From contig NZ_JACTVJ010000014.1 of the NCBI RefSeq assembly GCF_014493765.1, forward strand, positions 124,001-188,000: 64,000 nt of DNA, in the 5' to 3' direction. This document shows positions 60,302 through 64,000 of the stretch, piece by piece (position 1 is the first letter of the stretch; each line of letters begins with the position of its first letter). This DNA comes from Streptomyces polyasparticus. GTDB lineage: Bacteria > Actinomycetota > Actinomycetes > Streptomycetales > Streptomycetaceae. The position numbers and the translations under genes are program-made. Below the pieces are notes generated by a model, which searched no databases, was not told the DNA's origin, and saw only the letters and a program-made list of their open reading frames with translations.

Positions 60302-62383
60302 TCACACGGTGAGTTCCTCCGGCAACGGTGCCCCGTGCACCACGATCAGCCCCGACACCGCACGCGTCAGCGCCACGTACAGGCGGCGCAGGCCCGTGCG
60401 TTCGTCGGGCTCGCCGTCGACGACGGCCGAGGGGTCGTCGAGGACCACGTAGTCGTATTCCAGGCCCTTGGCCAGGGAGGCCGGGACCAGGGTGAGGCGG
60501 GTGTCCGGGGTGGTCTCCTCGCCGGGGCCCAAGTAGCCGAGGCCCGCCTCCTCAAGTGCCGCTGCCAGCGCGGGAATGCGCGCGTCCGCCGCGATCAGGC
60601 CCGTCGAGCCCTCGTGCGCCAGGGACTCCACACACGCCGCGACCACATCGGCGTCGAGCGTGGACCACTCCCGTACGGAACGTACGGACAGGGAGCCCGG
60701 CGACTCACGTACGGAGGAGACCTCGGCGAGACCGGGTGCGATGGACGGCAGGAGGCGCGAGGCGTACGCGATCACCTCGCGCGGCACGCGGAAACCGGCC
60801 GTGAGCTCCTCGATCACGGCCCCGTGCTTGCCGAGGTGCATCAGCGCCTCGTCCCAACTCCGCGTGGCCCAGGGCGTGGTGCCCTGTGCGAGGTCCCCGA
60901 GCACGGTCGCCGAACCCGTGGTGCAACGCCGGCCCACCGCGCGGTACTGCATCGGCGAGAGGTCCTGCGCCTCGTCGAGGACGACATGGCCGAGCGAGTG
61001 CGTGCGCTGCACCAGATCCGCGGTCTCGTCGATCAACACCGCGTCCGCCGCGGACCACTTGGCGGACTTCACCGAGCGCGCGGGCTTGGCCCACAGGATC
61101 GTCTTCTGCTCCTCGTCGCTCAGCACACCTTCCGCGTGTACGGCGAGGAAGTCCGCGTCGGACAGGAGCCGGAGCACCAGCTTCGCGGGATCTACGGGCG
61201 GCCAGATCTCCTTGACCACGGCCTTCACGGCCGCATTGCGCGCGACCGCGTCCTGCACCCGGTCGTCGGGCGCCTCGCCGGCCTGCTCCATCCGTACGAG
61301 CACGGCGTGCGCGATCCGCTGCGGAAGCGCCTCGCGTGCGGCACCATAACGGATGTCGCGGTCCAGCAACTCCTGGACGATCTCTTCCAGTTCGTACGAG
61401 GGGACGCGCCAGCGCCGAGAGCCGCGGACCACCATGAGTGCCTCGGTCGGCAGCGTGACGTGGGAGCGCACCGCGCGCCGCAGCACCTCGGCCATCCGGG
61501 CGTCGCCCTTGACCAGCGCGGCCGGCGCCTCGTCCGTCCCGCGGACCTCGACATGCGCGACGAGGTCGTCCACGGTCGCCTGCTGCACCTCCAACTCGCC
61601 CAGCGCGGGCAGGACTTGCTCGATGTAGTGCAGGAAGGACTTGTTGGGGCCGATGACGAGGGTGCCGGTGCGGGCCAGCCGCTCGCGGTGCGCGTAGAGG
61701 AGATAGGCCACACGGTGCAGGCCGACGGCCGTCTTGCCGGTGCCCGGACCTCCCTGGACGCAGACGGTGCCGCCGAGGCCGCTGCGGACGATCTCGTCCT
61801 GCTCGGGCTGGATCGTCGCCACGATGTCGCGCATCGGGCCGACGCGCGGGCGCTCGATCTCCTGCTGGAGCAGCTTGCTGGTCTGTTCCACCTCGGCGGG
61901 GTCGGAGAGGCGCTCGTCCTCGTACGCGGTGATCTCGCCGCCGGTGTAGCCGAAGCGGCGGCGCAGGGCGACATCCATCGGCTTCTGCTTGGAGGCCTGG
62001 TAGAAGGGCTGCGAGACCGGTGCGCGCCAGTCGATCACCATCGGGTCGCCGTCGGCGTCGTGCACATGCCGGCGCCCGATGTAGAACTGGTCGCCCGTCG
62101 CACCCTCCGCCTCATCGGCGCCCACCGCGTGCAGATAGGTGAGCCGGCCGAAGAACAGCGGGGTGTGCGCGAGGTCGGCGAGCGCCTTGATGCGCTCGTC
62201 GATCTGGTGCTGCAGGACGGCGGCGTTGACCCAGTTCGCGGTGACATCGCGGATGTCCAGGCCCTCCGCGTCCTCGCGCATGGCGCGCAGGGCGGCGCGG
62301 GACGCGGTCAGGTGGGCACGTTCGCGAGCCAGGGGGTTCCCGCCTGCGGCTTGATCAGCACGCGGATCGTCGTGCACGGGCAC
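60302..62383 (-). CDS. helD: HelD-like RNA polymerase recycling ATPase (UvrD superfamily)
   Basis: 693 residues from GTG 62383 (GGAGG upstream). A helical N-terminal arm (ERAHLTASRAALRAMREDAE) precedes Walker A GGPGTGKTA near 215-225, the DEAQDL Walker B, the FRVPREVIAYASRL motif and LYVALTRAV. The YIGRRHVHDADGDPMVIDWR segment is HelD-specific. Actinobacterial HelD displaces stalled RNA polymerase and is linked to rifamycin tolerance in some species. Whether this one does so is not shown. Confidence 0.88.
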   Translation of the reverse strand: MPVHDDPRADQAAGGNPLARERAHLTASRAALRAMREDAEGLDIRDVTANWVNAAVLQHQIDERIKALADLAHTPLFFGRLTYLHAVGADEAEGATGDQFYIGRRHVHDADGDPMVIDWRAPVSQPFYQASKQKPMDVALRRRFGYTGGEITAYEDERLSDPAEVEQTSKLLQQEIERPRVGPMRDIVATIQPEQDEIVRSGLGGTVCVQGGPGTGKTAVGLHRVAYLLYAHRERLARTGTLVIGPNKSFLHYIEQVLPALGELEVQQATVDDLVAHVEVRGTDEAPAALVKGDARMAEVLRRAVRSHVTLPTEALMVVRGSRRWRVPSYELEEIVQELLDRDIRYGAAREALPQRIAHAVLVRMEQAGEAPDDRVQDAVARNAAVKAVVKEIWPPVDPAKLVLRLLSDADFLAVHAEGVLSDEEQKTILWAKPARSVKSAKWSAADAVLIDETADLVQRTHSLGHVVLDEAQDLSPMQYRAVGRRCTTGSATVLGDLAQGTTPWATRSWDEALMHLGKHGAVIEELTAGFRVPREVIAYASRLLPSIAPGLAEVSSVRESPGSLSVRSVREWSTLDADVVAACVESLAHEGSTGLIAADARIPALAAALEEAGLGYLGPGEETTPDTRLTLVPASLAKGLEYDYVVLDDPSAVVDGEPDERTGLRRLYVALTRAVSGLIVVHGAPLPEELTV

Positions 62384-62566
62384 AGCACAGCCTCCAACCA
62401 GGGGTCACATCACGGCAGCCCCCGGTTTCCGGCCGGGCGGCGGCACTCCGCTGGTGCTACGGAGGCGGGAAGCGGGACCCACAGCGAAAGGCGCGTCCTG
62501 GGTCCGGGCAGACCGGGAAGCTTAGATCACGGGCCCGGGGCGGGGCCAACCCATTTTCCCGCGGCG

Positions 62567-62647
62567 CCCGCACCCCGCCCGGCCCGCACCTCGCCCGGCC
62601 CGCACCCCGCCCGGCCCGCACCCCGCCCGGCCCGCACCTCGCCCCGG
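62567..62647. repeat. 16-bp tandem repeat CCCGCACCCCGCCCGG, five units
   Basis: Five units start at 62567, 62583, 62599, 62615 and 62631, differing only at one C/T position and the last end. They lie in the 379-bp divergent gap between helD and a small gene. The remainder of the gap holds a TCCCCTATGGGGA dyad near 62685-62697 and a likely promoter. Confidence 0.88.
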
Positions 62648-62762
62648 CCGCCCGCGACCGCGCCTCTGCCAAAAGTCGGAGACCGTCCCCTATGGGGATG
62701 AGGGTCGGTTTCAGCCCCCAGGTCGATGTCCGATATAAGGGCCCTCGTCCATCCTTGAACAC

Positions 62763-62957
62763 ATGAGCAGCGCAACGTTCCACCCAGCCCCCGTCCGCAC
62801 CGGACAGCCCAGCGGAGCCACCGCGACCGGCGTCCGGCACACCCACCACATCGGCAACGCCCTGCGGGCCGTCAAGGTCTTCACCCGCGCGGCGATAGAC
62901 GTCGCGATCCTCGGCGAGTACGCCGAGGACACGGGCGTCGTCCGCCGCCGCAAGTGA
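62763..62957 (+). CDS. Small conserved protein of unknown function
   Basis: 64 residues: MSSATFHPAPVRTGQPSGAT, then a conserved-looking helix (IGNALRAVKVFTRAAIDVAI) and EYAEDTGVVRRRK. A GC-rich third-position pattern and position beside helD suggest a real gene. No motif recognised. Confidence 0.65.
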   Translation: MSSATFHPAPVRTGQPSGATATGVRHTHHIGNALRAVKVFTRAAIDVAILGEYAEDTGVVRRRK

Positions 62958-63026
62958 GCCTCAGCACGCAGACACAGTAAGTAGCCCCTTCTCTGCGGAA
63001 GGTGACTCTGCGCTAGGGTCACGCGC

Positions 63027-64000
63027 GTGATCCGCCGGACTGTGACCTTCCGCTCGCCGACCGTGACCAGCTCGGGCGTTCTGCTCACGGTCTCCGTACT
63101 GGCCCTTGCCGCACTCTGCGTGGCCCGGCGCATCCCGATGGCCGACACGCTCGTCTACCGGGCCGAGGGCTCGGCCGTGATGCACGGCACCGATCTGTAC
63201 GGCTTCACCGTCACCGAGTGGGCCCTGCCCGCCACGTATCCGCCCTTCGCCGCGATTCTCTTCGTCCCGACGGCCTGGCTGCCGCTGCCGGCCCTCAAGT
63301 TCGCCTTCGTCGCGGGCAACGCCCTGCTCCTGGCGCTCCTGATCCACCTCTCGGCCCGCTTCGCCCGGCTCCCGCTCCCCCGCCCCCTCCTGTACGTGGC
63401 CGTGGCGGTGGGCCTCTGGCTCGAACCGGTCTTCCAGACCCTCCTCTTCGGCCAGATCAACCTGGCCCTGATCTGCCTGGTCCTGTGGGATCTCCAGCGC
63501 CCGTCGAACGCGCTCGGCAAGGGTTTCGCACTCGGTGTCGCGGCCGGCGTGAAGATCACCCCCGCCGTCTTCATCGTCCATCTCCTGCTCACCCGCCAAC
63601 TGCGCGCCGCCACCACCGCGTTGGCCTCCTTCACAGGCACGGTCCTGCTCGGCGCGCTCGTGCTGCCCTCCGCTAGCACCGACTTCTGGACCCGCCGCCT
63701 CTTCGAGACCGACCGCGTCGGCAAGGCCTGGATCGTGGACAACCAGTCGCTCCAGGGCCTGATCGCCCGCGCGCTCGGCGATCCGGAGCCCGGCCTGTTG
63801 TGGCTGGCCCCGGCGGCGCTCGTCGGCGCCTCCGGCCTGTGGCTGGCCGCCCGGACCCATCCCGTCGCGCCCGCCAGGTCCCTCCTCATCACCGCGTACA
63901 CGGCCCTGCTCGTCTCCCCCATCAGCTGGTCCCACCACTGGGTGTGGTGCGTACCGCTGCTCGCGCTGCTGCTCGCCGAGGGACGTCCGCGGCTCGCCTT
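63027..64000 (+). CDS. GT87/DUF2029 membrane glycosyltransferase (3' end outside window)
   Basis: At least 324 residues from GTG 63027, open to the window edge. Many membrane helices, with the family markers MADTLVYRAEG (probable catalytic Asp), TYPPFAAILFVP, LLFGQINLALICLVL, GVAAGVKITPAVF, IVDNQSLQGL and SPISWSHHWVWC. These are the polyprenyl-phosphate-mannose-dependent alpha-mannosyltransferase pattern (GT87, as in mycobacterial PimE), so it probably adds mannose to a lipid or glycan outside the membrane. Confidence 0.88.
   Translation, partial: MIRRTVTFRSPTVTSSGVLLTVSVLALAALCVARRIPMADTLVYRAEGSAVMHGTDLYGFTVTEWALPATYPPFAAILFVPTAWLPLPALKFAFVAGNALLLALLIHLSARFARLPLPRPLLYVAVAVGLWLEPVFQTLLFGQINLALICLVLWDLQRPSNALGKGFALGVAAGVKITPAVFIVHLLLTRQLRAATTALASFTGTVLLGALVLPSASTDFWTRRLFETDRVGKAWIVDNQSLQGLIARALGDPEPGLLWLAPAALVGASGLWLAARTHPVAPARSLLITAYTALLVSPISWSHHWVWCVPLLALLLAEGRPRLA

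Overview
The window is high-GC actinobacterial DNA and almost certainly a Streptomyces chromosome. Gene density is high, starts are often GTG or TTG, and reading frames often overlap as ATGA or GTGA. Lineage-typical families are present: a cold-shock protein with a C-terminal extension, DUF2530, DUF2771, DUF3027, a HelD-like helicase, and mqnB/mqnD of the futalosine menaquinone route.

Left part (1-30.5 kb) looks like core and semi-core genome. It holds a DrrAB-type ABC exporter with a divergent TetR regulator, a PPOX-type flavin/F420 protein, a secreted propeller-like protein and an SGNH hydrolase whose stop codon lies on the edge of a 270-bp MITE-like element. Next come a MacB-like ABC system with a divergent two-component system, a DeoR regulator and a NudK-like hydrolase, an aldo/keto reductase, a YefM-YoeB toxin-antitoxin pair, an RNA 2',3'-cyclic phosphodiesterase, an MFS/MarR pair, an AzgA-type purine permease, a CtpE-like P-type ATPase, a sacsin-like ATPase, DUF3027, another MFS protein, a DUF2771-mqnB-mqnD operon and the cold-shock gene.

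Middle part (about 30.6-49.8 kb) is the exciting region: a specialised-metabolite island whose core reads, in transcription order, FAAL ligase - desaturase - desaturase - ACP - desaturase - alpha/beta hydrolase (thioesterase) - rubredoxin. This is the signature order of bacterial polyyne (acetylenic fatty acid) clusters. It is followed by tailoring genes (P450, an alpha/beta-hydrolase-fold protein that has lost its catalytic residues, an O-methyltransferase, a thiolase and a rubredoxin/ferredoxin reductase). It is flanked by a TesB-like thioesterase, a DHA2-type exporter, an HxlR and a PucR/CdaR regulator, an M29-peptidase-like protein and a divergent acetyl-CoA acetyltransferase that could be a self-resistance target copy. 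Three GTTG-N7-CAAC palindromes sit at the hxlR and exporter promoters.

Right part (49.9-64 kb) returns to general genes: a small membrane protein, a HAD phosphatase, an iron-siderophore-type ABC importer (two FecCD permeases and an ATPase, without a binding protein), an XPB/Ssl2-N-domain protein, an aldo/keto reductase, a HAAS-domain membrane protein, an amidohydrolase-like DUF6282 protein, HelD, a small conserved protein and a GT87/DUF2029 membrane glycosyltransferase cut off by the window end.

Intergenic DNA is unusually rich in short tandem repeats, several with a 20-21 bp period, and in three copies of a GC-rich dispersed repeat. All functional calls rest on reading motifs by eye; no database search was possible.
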